From DASXUX01 sp036504595 (GTDB lineage Bacteria; Planctomycetota; SZUA-567; H5-PLA8), in the NCBI GenBank assembly GCA_036504595.1, contig DASXUX010000010.1, forward strand, positions 186,001 through 250,000: a stretch of DNA of 64,000 nt, read 5' to 3'. The position numbers and the translations under genes were made by a program. Under the pieces are notes generated by a model that saw only the letters and a program-made list of their open reading frames with translations, was not told the origin of the DNA and did no database searches. The first letter of the stretch is position 1. Each line of letters starts with the position of its first letter. Shown here in pieces: positions 15,001-30,000 of the stretch.

Positions 15001-18000
15001 TTCAACGGCGGCACATTCAGCATGACTGCGCCCAGCAACATCAGCCGCATGGATACCATCGGCAACGTCACGTTTGCCAGCGGCTCCAGCACCATCGCCC
15101 TGACCGCGTCCGGCACCGGAAACTGCCAGTTGATCATGGGCACACCGAACGCCTTGCCCAACCGAGCGCCGGGAGCGACCTTCAACTTCGTGCGCACGAA
15201 TGGGACAACCGGCACTGCAAACCTGTTCTTCTCCAACGGCGTCGATACCACGCCCGTGCCGTTCGCCACGGTCAACGGCAACTTTGCCAGCTACAACGGA
15301 AACGCAACTGCGGGCCAAGGATTGATCGACGGGTCCGGCGGTTCGCGCTGGACGGTTGCCGACGGCGACTGGAACGTGCCGGGAACATGGAACGGCGGAC
15401 TCCCGATTCCAGACGGCACCACCAATGTCATCATTCGCCACGCCGTTACGCTCTCGGGAGCCCAAGCGGCCAAGTCGATCAGCTTCGATGTGGACAGCCA
15501 CACGCTGGGCACGTTCGGCATCACCTCCGCGGTTCCGCAGACACTGACGGTCACGACCGGCGAAATCACCGCACGAGGCACAGTCGCGCCCACCATCGGG
15601 GTAAATCTGGCGCTGGGTCCGAACGCCGAATGGATCGTCAACCAGCAGAGCAGCGGGCAGTTGGCTATCACTGGGAGCATCAGTGGCGCGACGATGGTTC
15701 CGTCGCGAGCGGTTCACTATATGTTCGATGAAGCCGCTGGGCCGACCGCGGCGGATGCGTCTGGCAACGGCTACCCCGCGACATGGAACGGCGGTATTGT
15801 CTCCGCGGCAGGCAAGATCGGCAATGCCTACACGTTCAACGGATCGACCGGCTACGTTTACGCTCCGAACTTCACATGGTCACCTGGCAGCCCGGTGACG
15901 GTCTCGTTCTGGAATTACGTGACTGCCAATACGACGAATGTGAACTTCGGCATGGGTCCGGGCGGTAATGCCGGCTTTGGCGGCAGATTCCAAAGCCATT
16001 GCCCGTGGAGTGACGGCAACATCTATTGGGATTACGGCAGCAGCGGCGGCACGGGCCGCGTGCAGTGCGCCTATGGCGCCGCGAACCTCAACCAGTGGAC
16101 CCACATCACACTGGTGTCCGCGGGTGCCGGCGGAAACTGGCAGGCGATCTACATCAACGGCGTGCTCCAGGCCGGATCGGCAGCCGTCTCGACCGCGCCC
16201 ACGTATCTCCTGCCTGGGCTCTATGTAGGCACTTCGGGCGAAGCCGGGGCAACCAAGTTTACCGGCAGCATGGACGATTTCCGCATCTACAACCGAGTGC
16301 TCTCGCCGGCTGAAATCACCCAGTTGGCGACCGGCTCCTTTGAAATCGCATCCGGCGGACTGACCAAGGCCGGGTCGGGTACACTGCTTCTGTCCGGGAC
16401 GAACACGTACCGGGGTTCGACCACGATCTCCGCCGGCAGCGTCCTGCTGAACACGAACACCGACGCTCCGCTGGGCTTTGCCACGAACCCCGTCAACCTG
16501 AATGGCGGCACGCTGGCGGTGGCCAACTCGCTCTCGACCTCGCGCACGATCAACGTGAACGGCACTGGGCTGGCCGGCGGCGCCATCGATGTTGCCGGCG
16601 GGCAGAGCCTGGTCTTGCTGACGCCGCTCACCACGAATGTCACAGGCATCAGCGGCGTCGGCCCGCTGATCAAGAGCAACTCCGGCACGTTGTCGGTGCA
16701 GACCGCGGCAACGGCATTTGCCTGTAATACCATTGTCAATGGCGGAATCTTGCAGGTGCCCGCCCTTGCAGCCGGCTCCGTGCTGGGTGGCGGCACCGTA
16801 ACCGTAAACAACAATGCCGTGCTTCAGACTGACGCCCAAAGCGGCAACATCGCCTTCACCAACCCGCTCATCCTCAACAACTCGGCTACGGTGCAGGGCA
16901 CCGGAGTCGCGGGCTTAGGCAACTTCCCTTACACGGGTACCGTCGCCATCGGCCGCGGCGCGAATGTAACCTTCAACACATTGAACGCCTCCGACATTCT
17001 CCGTTACATGGGCGTCATATCCGGCGGCGATGCCTCCGCCACGGTCACCATCACGGGCCCCGGCACCACCATGTTCCAGGGCACCAACACCTTTGGCGCC
17101 AGCATCTACGTCACCAGCAACGCGCTCTTCTTCCTCAATAGTGGTGGAGCCTGCGGCGATGCCTCCAATATCGTGACGGTGAATGCAAACGCCACGGTCG
17201 TCAACTGGGGCCAGACCATCCCCAATCCGTTTACGCTCTTGGGCGGCACGCTGACCGCCGGAAACAACGCGAACTCGAACTACACCGGCATCCCAATCAA
17301 CGTTGTCGGCCCGCAGACCTCGACCTTCACCACTGTTGGCAAGTGGAACGGCAATACGGTGCAGCCCCTGCTGATCAGCGGCCTCCTGACCGGCTCGGGC
17401 AACATTAATATTCCCGGCAACGACAATAATGCCGTCGTAACCTTCAGCAACCCGCTCAATACTTACTCTGGAAACGTCACCGTTCAGCCGACCGCGATCC
17501 TGCAAGCCCAGGTCTCTGGCGCGCTGGGAACCAGCACCACGCCGTGTACGGTCACCTTGGCCGGCGGCCAGCTCAATCTGCGCAGTGATCTTCCCGCCAC
17601 ATTCAACGCCAGCGTCACCGTCAATGCGAACTCCGTCATCAACATCGATCGCGTCGCGGCCAACAGCCGCAACCTGCTGACTCTTGGCGCACTCAACATC
17701 GGGCAGCAGACCCTGACCGTGGTCAATAACTCCACCAATCTCTACGAACTGGGCTTCGTCGGCACGACGACGCTCACCGGCAACGCAACCCTCAACCCGA
17801 CCAACGCCAAGCTGACCCTCGCCGGCCCTGTGACCGGTGCGTCTTCGCTCACGAAGATCGGCGGCGCGCAACTGACGCTCAGCGCCGCGAACACGTTGAC
17901 TGGACCCGTGGTCGTCAACGCCGGAACAGTGTGTTTGAATGGCGCAAGCGGCAGCCTGGCTGGCAACGTCGTCGCTAATTCCGGCGGCACCTTCCTCATC

Positions 18001-21000
18001 GATGGCACTGCCGGCGCGAACCCCAACCACCTCCCGGACGGCGCGACCGTGACGCTCAATGGCGGCACCTTCACCCTGCAATCTCCTGCGGGCGGCGATC
18101 GCACCGAAACCATCGGCACCCTTGCGCTCAATGGCTCCAGCACCCTCAACCTGCTCGCCGCCAGCGGCGCGGGCAAGGCACAGCTCACCGCTGGCGCCAT
18201 CACGCGCACGACAGGCGTGCTGGACTTCTACCGCACCTTCACCGCCAGCAATCAGGCGAACCTGTACTTGAGCCCCGCGCCGGCTCCCGGCACCAGCTAT
18301 CCGTACATCTCTGTCATCGAACCGGCCGCCGCCGGCCCCGGCGTTTACGCCGCCGGCAACGGCCAGTCCAGCGGCATCATTGCCGGAACACTGCCGGGAT
18401 CGACCTATGTCTCCGCGGCCAGTGGCAATTGGGATGTGAATACGAACTGGACGCCCAACGGCGTGCCGGGCGCGACGGACAACATCATCATTCGCGGCAA
18501 CGACACGATTACGTTGAACGGCAACCGCACCATCAACCAAGTGACGTTCCTCTCGGCTGCAACGAACGCAACCGCCTCGGCCAAGATCACATCAAGCCCG
18601 ACGGTCAACAGCTTCGTCGCGGCCGGACTGATCGGACAACCGGCTTCTCTGATCAACCAATACGTCGCGATCACCAGCCTCTCCAGCCCGGCCACCGGCC
18701 AGGCACGCCAGATCACGGGCTTCGACTCGGCCACAGGCACGGTGACGGTCGGCGCGGCTTTCGGAGCCTCTCCAGCGCTGAACGATACGTTTACGATTGC
18801 TCCGGCGGCCGTGACCACCGCCGGCAGTGCGACGACCTTCACTGCGGGCGCCCTCGCGCCGGCATCGGTCTCGGTGGGCACGAACTACATCACGTTCATC
18901 GGATCCAGCACCGCGGCGCTGGTGGGACAGACGCGGCAAATTCAGTCTGTTGCTGCCGGCGGCGTGATAACTGTCACGACAGCCTTCAGCAACACGCCGG
19001 GCGTGGGCGACACCTTTGTCCTCACGCAGCAAAGCGGGATCGCCGGCACAGACACGTTGACGGTCACCAGCGGTGTGGTGCAAGTCACGCCGCCATCGAT
19101 CAGCGGCGGCCTGCGCGGCGATTACTACAACAGCACCAATTTCACGGCCTTCGGCGGGGCGCGCGTCGATCCAGAGGTTTACGTGGTCGCCGCTTTCCCG
19201 AATATTGTTGGGCTGACCGGCCCATTCTCGACGATCTGGGCCGGCTACGTGCAAGCCGACTTCACCGACACCTATCAGTTTACCTACTACGTTGACGATT
19301 CCTTCAGATTGTTCATCAACAACCAGGTCATTGCGGAGAGTTGGCTCCCACAGGGACGAACCGGATACACCGGACAGATATCGCTTCAGGCGGGTGTCAA
19401 ATACCCGGTGCGCATTGAGCACGTCAATACCGGCGGCGGCGGAAACGCCGAACTGTGGTGGAGCAGCGCCCTGCAAACCGGTGGTGTGCAGGTCCATGTC
19501 CCCGCATCCAGCCTGTATCCTGCCGCTGGCCCAATCAGCATCTCCAACCTGAATCTTGGCACCGGCGCCACGGCGAACATTAGCAACTTCGGAGCAGGCG
19601 TCGTCACGGTCACCGGCGCATTGTCCGGTTCGCCAGCGGCCGGCGTGGAAGTCGGCGGGACCGGCACCCTCGTCCTGGCCAGCGCGAATCCCTTCACCGG
19701 CGGTTCAACCCTGACCGGCGGCGCCCTCTTGCTCGGGTCCAACACGGCCTTGGGCAGCGGCAACCTGACCATTCAAGCCGGAACCATCGGTGCCAGCGCA
19801 CCCAATGTGGTCGTTCCGAACAACATCACGGCCGCCGGCGATTTCGCTCTGGCAAATAACATTTACGCGGTTGTCTTCGGCGGCAGCATGTTGATGACCT
19901 CCGATCGCACCGTCTGGGCGCTCAACAATTATGCCGTCGATACCTTTGCCGGCCCCATCACCGATGGCGGCTTGAACTATTCCTTCATCCGAGCCGGCAG
20001 CGCCAACCTCATCCTGGCCGGACAGAGCACCTACGGCGGCAGCACCGTCATCCTGGGTCATTACTTCGGCAATAACGCCGGCAACAACTTCGGCAACAAG
20101 CTGATGCTCGGCACGACCAATGCGTTGCCAGTAACCACAAACCTCAAGATACAAACCGGCTTCAACTACGGTCAGGCTGTCACTCCGACCTTCGACTTGA
20201 ACGGCTACGACCAGACGGTGGCCTCAATCTCCCTGAGCACCGGCCCGACAACCAACTACGGCACCTATACGGCCGTCCCGCAGAACAGCATCATCACTAA
20301 CAGCAACGCATCGAGCATCAACACGCTGACCGTCAACAACGCCGCCGCGTGCACCTATGGCGGCGCCATCACGAACAAGGTCGCTCTGACCAAAACGGGC
20401 GCCGGCACGCTCTCTCTGCTCAGCAACAACGCTAACAACTTCACTGGCCAGACGACGATCAACCAGGGCACGCTCAACACCCCACAGCCCAATGGCTTGT
20501 CGGCTGTCTCGATCGTCGTCGTCAATCCAGGCGGCACGCTCGACTTGCTGGGCAACTACAACACGGTCGCTGGTCTGGCCATGAATGCCGGCCTGGTCAC
20601 CACCGGAATCGGCGCACTGAACCTGAATGGCGACGTCGTCGCGACGCAAGCCGCCGGCGTGCCGGCAGTAATCAATGGCAATCTAACCCTGCTGGCCAAT
20701 CGCAACTTCACCGTTAACGCTGGCGGAGCGCCTGGCAGCACAGACCTGCTGGTGAACGCCGTCATGCAAGGCGGCTTTAGCATCACCAAGAGCGGCAACG
20801 GCATCATGAAGCTGGCCGCCGACAACATCTTCACCGGCACGACGACCGTAAACGGCGGCATTCTGCGCCTCGACGGCAACATGGGAACCATCGCCTCCTC
20901 GTCCGGCATCACCCTCAACTTCGGTGGCGCGCTCGATATCGATAACAGCCCCGGCGGCGGACCTGGCCGCGGCAGAATTGCCGACACGGCGACCTTAGCC

Positions 21001-24000
21001 ATGAATGGCGGAACGCTGAGCATGACCGCGCCGAACAACACCAACCGCACGGAAACTGTCGGGACGGTCACCTTCAACAGCGGCGCAAGCACCATCGCGC
21101 TCACCGCCGCGGGCACCGGCAGTTGCCAGTTGACGCTCGGCACCGCCGGCGCGCTTCCCGTCCGCAACAACAGCGCAACCCTCAACGTCATCCGCACCAG
21201 CGCCACCGGAACAGCCAACCTGTTCTTCAGCGGCGGCGTCGATGCCACGCTCGTCCCCTTCGCCACCGTCAACGGCATCAGTTCGATTTACAACGGCGCG
21301 GGCACGGCCGGACAGGGGCTGATCGAGAACTACGCTGGCACGCTCGTCACCAAGGCGGACGGCGACTGGAATAACGGCGCAAACTGGGTGGACGCCATCA
21401 CCGGTACGACCGGCATCGCGCCTGACGGCACGAAGAATGTCATTGTGCGCCATGCCATGGTGTTACTGGGAGCGGGCGGAGCCAAGTCCATCGCCTTCGA
21501 CCAGGATAACCATGGCGGCGTCAACCCCTACGGCATCACCTCCGCCGCCGCCCAGACGCTGACCGTCAACGGAGCGATCAGTGTCACCGGCGGCGCCGCC
21601 CCGACGATTGGCGTCAACGTGACGACGGCATTCGGCGCCAGCGAGGGCATTATCAACACCAGCGGCACCGGCACGTTCACCGTGAACGGCCCGATCACCG
21701 GGTCCGGCGGCTTGACCAAGTCCGGCACCGGCACGCTCACCCTGACCAACGCCGGAAGCACCTACACAACCGCAACCAACCTTGATGGCGGGACACTGCT
21801 GATCGCATCCGATACTGTGTTGGGTGATCCGGCCAACGCAGTGAACCTCAACGGCGGAACTCTGGGCGTTACGGCCACGTTTATTTCGGCTGCGACGCGT
21901 ACATACTCCGCCAACGCGCCCGCTGGTCTCCCATACGTCGGCGGCATCGATGTCACAGCCGGTAACACGTTCACCCTGAACACCGGTCTATCCGGCACCG
22001 GCGCACTCGCCATCAACCCCAACGGCTCGACCGGAACCGTCGTACTGGCACAAGCCGCCAACGCGGCTCGCAACGCCGGCACAGTGCAGGTCGATGCCGG
22101 CACACTGAACGTGGGCAACGCCACGGCGCTGGGCACGGCAGCGGTCACGTTAACCTTGGGCCAGCCGTTTGGAACCATCCCGACGACCCTGGTCTTCGGC
22201 GGCGCAAATGTCCCCATCGCAAATCCGATCACGGCTAACAACCTGGCCAAGCTGCAGCACAGCGGCGGCAATGCCAGTCCGACCTTGTCCGGCGCCATTA
22301 CCGTCTCGCGCGATGCGCAGGTGACGTTGCAGGGTGGGCCCGCCGCCGGTGATGTGGAAAACATCGGCGCCGGCGTTGCGGGCGGCGGCGGCACGGCTCT
22401 GATCACGGTGATTGGCACCGGCCGTGTGTCACTGCAAGCGGCTGGAACCTACCTTGGCGCTTGGCTGCTCAACCCGGGCGCCGGCAACTGCATACTGAAC
22501 ATGGACAACAACAACTCGCTGGGCAACTCGGCCAGCCCGATCACCGTGACCAGCGGCGCCCTGTGCAGCACCGGGTACGGCGGGACAAACCCGATTATCC
22601 TGAATGGCGGCACGCTGGGCTCGGCGAATGCCGACCGCACCTTCGCGGGAAGTCTCATCGTCACGGCGCCGTCAACGATCTCGCTGGACGACATCGCTGC
22701 GCCCGCGGCGGCGAATATTCGCTCCGTGACAATCAGCGGCGTCATGTCCGGCTCGGCAGCCACCAATGTGCCCAACCCGTTAGCAGCCGGCAAGATCGTT
22801 CAACTCACCAACGTCCTCAACACATACTCCGGCACGATCACCGTCAACGGCCCCAATGCCGTGCTGCAAGCCCAGAACTCCGGCTCCCTGGGGCTACCCG
22901 CCGCACCGGCAACCGTGTCTCTGCAAAGCGGCGCGCAGTTGCAGTTGCGCAGTGACGGCTTGGGATCCAATGTCTCTGTCGGCTTCTACGCCAACGTCAT
23001 CGTCGGCGGGCTCTATGCTGGCATTGACGTCAATCGTGTCGGCGCAAACACGAACAACGCGCTGAGCTTGGGCGGCCTCAACATCGGCGCTCAGACCCTC
23101 AATGTCACCGGCGGCAACGGCTACAGCCTGCGCTTCGATGGCACTAGCACGCTCACCGGCAATGCTACGCTCAATCCTACAACTGCGGCGCTGGCGATCG
23201 CCGGCCCGGTCACGGGAACCGGCGGCATAACCGCCACCGGAACCGCTGTGACGACCTTGGGCGGTTTGCAGCCTAATTCGTACAGTGGCGACACACTCGT
23301 CGATACGAACACCGGCACGTTGAAGCTCGCCAGCGCTGGAGCAATTCCCAGCGGCGTAGGGAAGGGAAACCTGACCGTCTTCAATGGCACTCTCGACATG
23401 AACGGCTTCAGCGTCTCCGTGAACGGCCTTGGCGGCACCGGCACGGTCACCAATGGCGCGGGCAACGCGGTGACGTTCACCGCAGGCCTTAACAATGCCT
23501 CGACCGCGTTTGCAGGCGTGATCAAGAACACCGGCGGAGCACTGTCACTGGTCAAAGTGGGCACGGGCGTGCTCACGCTGGGCGGTGCGAACACATACAC
23601 CGGCACCACCACCATCTTGGCCGGCACGATTCGCAAAGGCCTGACCGCCAGCGGCGGCGCCACCGCCAATGTTGCAGAAGCGGCGAACTATACGCTGGTC
23701 TACCAACTCCCGATTCAGAACACGCTCAACTACAACGCCGGCAGTGTGCCATATTCAGTGAACAATGCCGCGGCGGTAACAAGCGGGTTCTTCAGTCGAA
23801 TTGGGTACTACTATGAACTCCAGACCGCTACAGGTGCGCTGCAGTGGGTGTACGCGTCCTTCGACGCCGCGCCGTTCGCCACCAATGCCAGCAAGACTGG
23901 CGTGCCGAACGTCTCGTCGGGCGAATTCTATCATTACGACGCCGCCGGACTGCTCCCCGGACAGGTCCGTAATATGAATGTGTTCTCCAATGTACCTGCC

Positions 24001-27000
24001 CTGGTCGGCCCAAACCGAACGAATAGTGCAACCGGCAACGTCGAATTCTGGCCCAGCAATTATACGCAGGCCAATGATTACGCTGTGCCTGGCGCCGACC
24101 CCGCGACCTTCGATTTCGGTGATGGCGGAGCTGGACTCGGCGCCGGACATGGGTCTATGCAGATCAACGATTATGGCAGCGGAAAGGTTCTCTTCGCTTT
24201 CCAGCACTGGACCACTGGTGCGGTAAACAATGGCAGCTTGGGAATTGGAAACCAGGTTGGTGGTAGCGGCAACCCCGACTGGACATTCAACGACAACGTA
24301 AGCACCTACATCATCAAGAGCCTGCAGATCGTCGTCAACGCAACCGCGTTCGATCCCAACGGTATTCCATCCGCCATCCCGCCAGGATCGCCGGTCATCA
24401 TCGCCGCTGGCGGCACGCTCGATTTGAACGGGTTTAATCAGACTCTCGCCTCGCTGGCTGATTACGCTGGCAGCGGCGGCTCCATCGTCAACGGAAATGC
24501 GACCACGCCCATCGGCCTGACCATCAGTGCGCCGTCCGGAAGCACCAGCTTCAGCGGCGTCATCAGCGATGGCGGCGCGGCGAACATGATCAGCTTCGTC
24601 AAGACGGGCGCGAGCACGCAGATTCTCGCCGGCAGCAACACCTATACCGGCGATACGACCATCACCACCGGCACGCTCGGCCTGGGCGCCGACAACGTTT
24701 TGCCGGACGGCGCGGGCAAGGGCAACGTGATCGTCAACGGCAGGTTGGATGTCGCCGGCCACGCCGACACGGTCAACGCTCTGACCGGCACCGGCATCGT
24801 GGACAACAGCACCGGCAATGGCACGCTTTCTGCCGGCAACGCGGACGCAACGTTCACCTGGGCGGGCGTCGCACAGAATACGGTCGGCACGCTGGGCCTG
24901 ACAAAGGTCGGCGCCGGCACGATGACGCTCAGCAACTCCAACACCTACATCGGCACAACCACGATCAGCGCCGGAACACTCGCCATCTCGGCCTCTGAAC
25001 GCATCGCGAATGTCTCACCTATGAACATCGCGGCCGGCGCAACGTTCAATATGGCCGGCTTCAATGAGAGCATCGGGACGCTGAGCGGCGCAGGTTCGGT
25101 GGTCATGGGCGCCGGCACGCCGCTGCTGACCATCGGCGGCGACAACGGCGCCGGAAACTTCTCCGGCGTCATCAGCAGTGCCGGAACAGGCGCCGTGACG
25201 AAAGCCGGCACCGGGACGCAGACCTTCAGCGGCGCGAACACCTACAGCGGCGATACGACCATCACCACCGGCACGCTGGCATTGGGCGCCGACAACGTCA
25301 TTCCCGACGGCGCGGGCAAGGGCAACGTGGCCGTGGCTCTCAACGGCACGCTCGATATCGCCGGCCACACCGAAAGCATCAATGGGTTAACGGGCACCGG
25401 CACCGTCAACAACAGCATTGGAAACGGCACGCTCAGCGTGGGGAATGCGGATGTAAGCTCCGCCTTCGCCGGCGTGCTCACAAACGCCATCGGAACGCTG
25501 AACCTGACGAAGATCGGCGCCGGCACACTGACGCTCAGCGGCGCCAGCACCTACTCCGGCGCCACGCTGATCAGCACGGGCACGCTGGCGCTCGGCGCAT
25601 CGAACTGCATGCCGGACGGCTCTGCGATGACAGTGGCCGCGGGAGCGACCTTCAACCTGGCCGGCTTCAGCGACACCATCGGTTCACTGGCCGGCGCCGG
25701 GTCTGTAACATTGGGCGCCGGTACGCCAGTGCTTTCGACCGGCAGCGACAACACGTCTACAACCTACTCTGGCGTGATCAGCAGCATCGGCGCGGGATCC
25801 CTGAACAAAGTCGGAACGGGCACGTTCACCCTCACCGGCGCCAATACCTATAACGGCGATACAATCGTCAGTGCCGGCACACTGGCGGTTGGCGCCAACG
25901 AGGTCATTCCTGACGGCGCGGGCAAAGGCAACGTGATCGTCAACTCCACACTGGATCTGGCCGGCCACACAGAGACCATCAATGGCCTCAGCGGCACCGG
26001 ATTTGTCAATAACAGCGCCGGCAACGGGCAGATCAACGTCGGCAATAACAATGCCACAAGCACCTTCCCCGGCATTCTGCGCAACACGGGCGGCACGCTG
26101 GCGTTGACCAAGGTCGGCACAGGGACTTTGACGCTTTCCGGCACCAACATTTACAGCGGCCTGACAACCATCTCCGCTGGAACGCTGGCTCTGGGCGCCG
26201 ATCAGGTCATTCCGGACGGCGGCGGCAGAGGCGACGTGCTTATCAATGCTGGCGGCACTCTGGACCTGGCCGGGCACGCGGAAACGATCAATGGTTTGAG
26301 CGGCGCCGGATTCGTTGATAACAGCGCCGGCAACGGGCAGTTCACGGTCGGCAACAACAATGTCACGAGCGCCTTCGCCGGTGTTATCCGGAATGCGGCC
26401 GGCACGCTCACCGTCACCAAGATCGGTGGTGGCGCGCTGACGCTTTCGGGCTCGAACACCTACAACGGCAACACGACCATCTCCCAGGGAACGATCGTCC
26501 TGGGCGCAGACAATGTGCTGCCCGACGGCGCGGGCAAGGGCAATGTGATCCTCACGGGCTTGCTGAATGTCGCCGGCCATCTGGATACCATCAATGGGCT
26601 GACCGGCACCGGCACGGTCGATAACGGCGGCGGCGCGGGCGTGCTGTCCATCGGTAACGCAGACACCACCTGCACGTTCGATGGCATGCTCAGGAACACG
26701 GCCGGAACGCTCGGCGTCACCAAGGTCGGCGCCGGCACTCTGACGCTGACTGCCAACAACACACTTACGGGAACGACAACGGCCGCGGCCGGCGAACTGC
26801 TGATCATGGGCTCGCAGCCCAGCAGCCCCGTCGCCATCAGCGGCGGCACGCTCGGCGGCACCGGGACGTGCGGAACTGTGACCGGCACCATTGCTGGCGG
26901 CACCCTGAACGCAGGTTCGCCGGCCGCAAATACCGGCGTTTTGAACACTGGCAACGTGGCTCTGAATGGCGCCTCGACATTCACCGTCAATCTGGCCTCA

Positions 27001-30000
27001 ACGGTGCCGGGAAGCGGCTACGACCAGGTCAACGTTGTTGGAACCGTCGCTCTGGCGGGGAATTTGAACGTCGTGCTGGGATTCGTCCCGGCGATGGGCG
27101 ACGCGTTTACGATTCTGACCAACGACGGCAACGACGCGATCGCAGGAAACTTCACGGGCCTGGCCGAAGGTCAAACCGTGGCGGGGGGCGGCTACCGCTT
27201 CGCGATCACCTATGCAGGCGGAGTCAACAACAACGACGTGGTCATCACCCGCGTGAAGGACACGGTCAACGTAGCCCCTGTCGCCAGTTCAGCGAATCCA
27301 GCGACCTTCAGCCAGTCGGTCACTTTCTCCGTGACGGTAACGTCCGGCGCACCGGGCGGCCCAATACCCACCGGCACTGTCACGTTCTACTCCGATGGTA
27401 TTTTGATGGGAACAGGCAACCTGGACGTCTCGGGTGTGGCGACGTTCAGCACGGGCAGCATGGCCGCCGGTAATCATACCATTACCGCGTCGTACGGCGG
27501 TTCAGCGTACTTTACCGCCGGAAATTCCAGCGCACCCAACCTAATCCAGACCGTGAACGCGGCCCCGGCGGTGACAGCGCTCAGTTCGTCGGCTAACCCG
27601 TCATGCTTCGGGCAGAATGTCACGTTCAGCGCCACCCTGATCGTCATCCCGCCCGCGCTCGGCCCGGTTACGGGCGCCATGCAGTTCACCGTCGATGGCG
27701 CCAATGCCGGAGCGCCCGTCACGCTGGTGGGAGGCAAAGCCACGCTGGTGCAAAATCTGCCAGTAGGCGACCACGTCATTTCGGCGGTCAATGTTAGCGA
27801 TGGCAACTACCTGAGCATCAACACGCCATCGCTATCCCAGACCGTCATTGCAAACACGGCCCCGACCATTGCCGCGATCACCGACGTCACCCTCACGCAA
27901 GGCAACGTGCTGAATATCGCCGCGCTCGGCCACGACAATGACCCAGTTGCGCCGTTCAACACATTGACGTACAGCCTGACGGCCGCACCCGCGTGGGTCT
28001 CGATCAACCCGAATATTGGCTCCATCGTCGGCATCGCTCCGGCAAATGGCGGCGGCCTGGTCACCGTTCGCGTGACCGATGGCGGCGGCGCATTCGCCAG
28101 CACAAGTTTCAATATTACCGTGATCAACCTGAACCAGGCGCCGTCGATCGCCGCGATTGCCAACCAGACCCTGGGTCAAGGCGGGGCGATGGCCGTTCAG
28201 GCCATCGGCACCGATCCGGACCTCTCTGCGCCAAACAACACCCTGAGCTACACGCTGGTCAGCGCACCGGCGTGGGTTCTCATCAACTCGAACACGGGCT
28301 GGATCACCGGCTCGGCCCCAAACAATGGCAGCGGCACCGTCACGGTTCGCGTCAGCGACGCCGGCACACCCAGCCTCTCCGCGGAAACAACGTTCACGAT
28401 CACCGTCAATGATGCCAATGACGCACCGACGCTGGATCTGATCCCGAACCTGACGGTCGTCCAGGGCCAGTGGCTGGCCCTGCAGGCCGTTGGTCACGAT
28501 ATCGATCCCGCCGCGCCCAACAACACGCTCACCTACAGCCTGAGCGCGGGGCCGGCATGGGTGGCCGTGGGTTCCACAGGCTTGATCACCGGTCAGGCGC
28601 CGAACAACGGCGGCGGCAACGTCACGGTGCGCGTCACCGACGGCGCCGGCGCGTTTGCGGAACGAACCTTCACCATTACGGTCACCGACGCGAATGATCC
28701 GCCCGTCCTCAACTTCATCGCCGACCAGACGATGCTCCAAGGCAATTCGTTCAGCATTACCGCCACAGGCAGCGACATCGACCCGGCCGCGCCGAACAAC
28801 GTGCTGAGCTACTCTCTGATCAGCGCCCCGGCGTGGGTCACGATTGCCGGCAACGTGGTCTCCGGCACAGCGCCCAACGCCGGCAGCGGCAGCGTAACGG
28901 TTCGCGTGACCGATGGCGGCGGCTTGTACGCTGAGCGCACCTTTGCCGTCATCGTCACTGACACCAATGACGCCCCGACGCTGGACGTGATCAACCCGAT
29001 CACGCTGCTGCAAGGCGCGACGCTGAATATCCAGGCCGTCGGACACGACGCCGATCCGGCTGCCCCGAACAATACCTTGACCTACAGCCTCGATGCCGCG
29101 CCCTCGTGGGTCAGCATCAACCCCAACACCGGCACCATCTTCGGCTCGGCTGCAAACAATGGGAGCGGCGCGGTGACCGTGCGCGTCACCGACGGCGCGG
29201 CTCTGCCAGCCTTTGCGACGCGAACCTTCAATATCACCGTGACGGACGTCAATGATCCGCCCACTATAGATCCAATCGCCAATCAAACACTGGCGCAAGG
29301 CGCTGCGCTGAACGTGACGGCGGCCGGCCACGACATCGACCCGGCCGGGGCAAACCACAACCTGACCTACAGCCTGATCACCGCTCCGGCATGGGTATCG
29401 ATCATTCCTGCGACCGGCGCGATTTCCGGTGTAGCCCCCAACCTCGGCAGCGGCGTGGTTACCCTTCGCGTGAGCGACGGCGGAACACCAAGCCTGTACG
29501 CTGAAACAACATTCACCATCACGGTCACCGACGCCAACGACGCCCCCGTGCTGGATCCATTCACGCCGGTCACCCTGGCGCAAGGCAGTTCGCTCACCAT
29601 CCAGGCGAGCGGCCATGACGCCGATCCGGCCGCACCGAACAACACGCTGACCTATACGTTGGCCTCGGGGCCCGCCTGGATCTCAGTCTCGCCCAGCGGC
29701 CTGATCACTGGGCAGGCGCCGAATAACGGAAGCGGAAGCGCAGACATTACGGTGACCGACGGCGGCGGGCTGAGCGACACACAGACGCTCGTCGTCACGG
29801 TCATCGATGTCAACGACGCGCCGACGATGCCGCCGCTCGTGAATGTGACGCTCGCTCAGGGCGCCACGCTGGCCGTCAATGCCGCGGCAACCGATATCGA
29901 TCCTGCCGCGCCGAACAACACGCTGAGTTACGCGCTTATCAGCGCCCCGGCATGGGTGACGATTAATGCTGGGACTGGCGCTATCGGCGGAATAGCCGCA

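Larger units (their letters stand above)
358..26900 (+). repeat. Five ~5.5-kb supermodules inside the giant gene
   Basis: The same order of sub-motifs recurs. Phase marker A is an Asn/Ala-rich segment with (V/I)xLNGGTL, preceded in the first three copies by FGDNNP, starting near 358, 5626, 11449, 17150 and 22520. Marker B (GDTATLAT-type segment followed by NGGTF or similar and RTETV) lies near 3391, 9265, 14884 and 20870. Marker C (GNWxxxxxW...P...IRHTVTL) lies near 1699, 7675, 13288, 15345 and 21348. Steps between A markers are about 5.3, 5.8, 5.7 and 5.4 kb. The window starts inside the tail of a further unit: the segment ending SANVTFEH near 125 matches the one near 11220. Copies are clearly diverged, more so in units 4 and 5. 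Confidence 0.8.
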
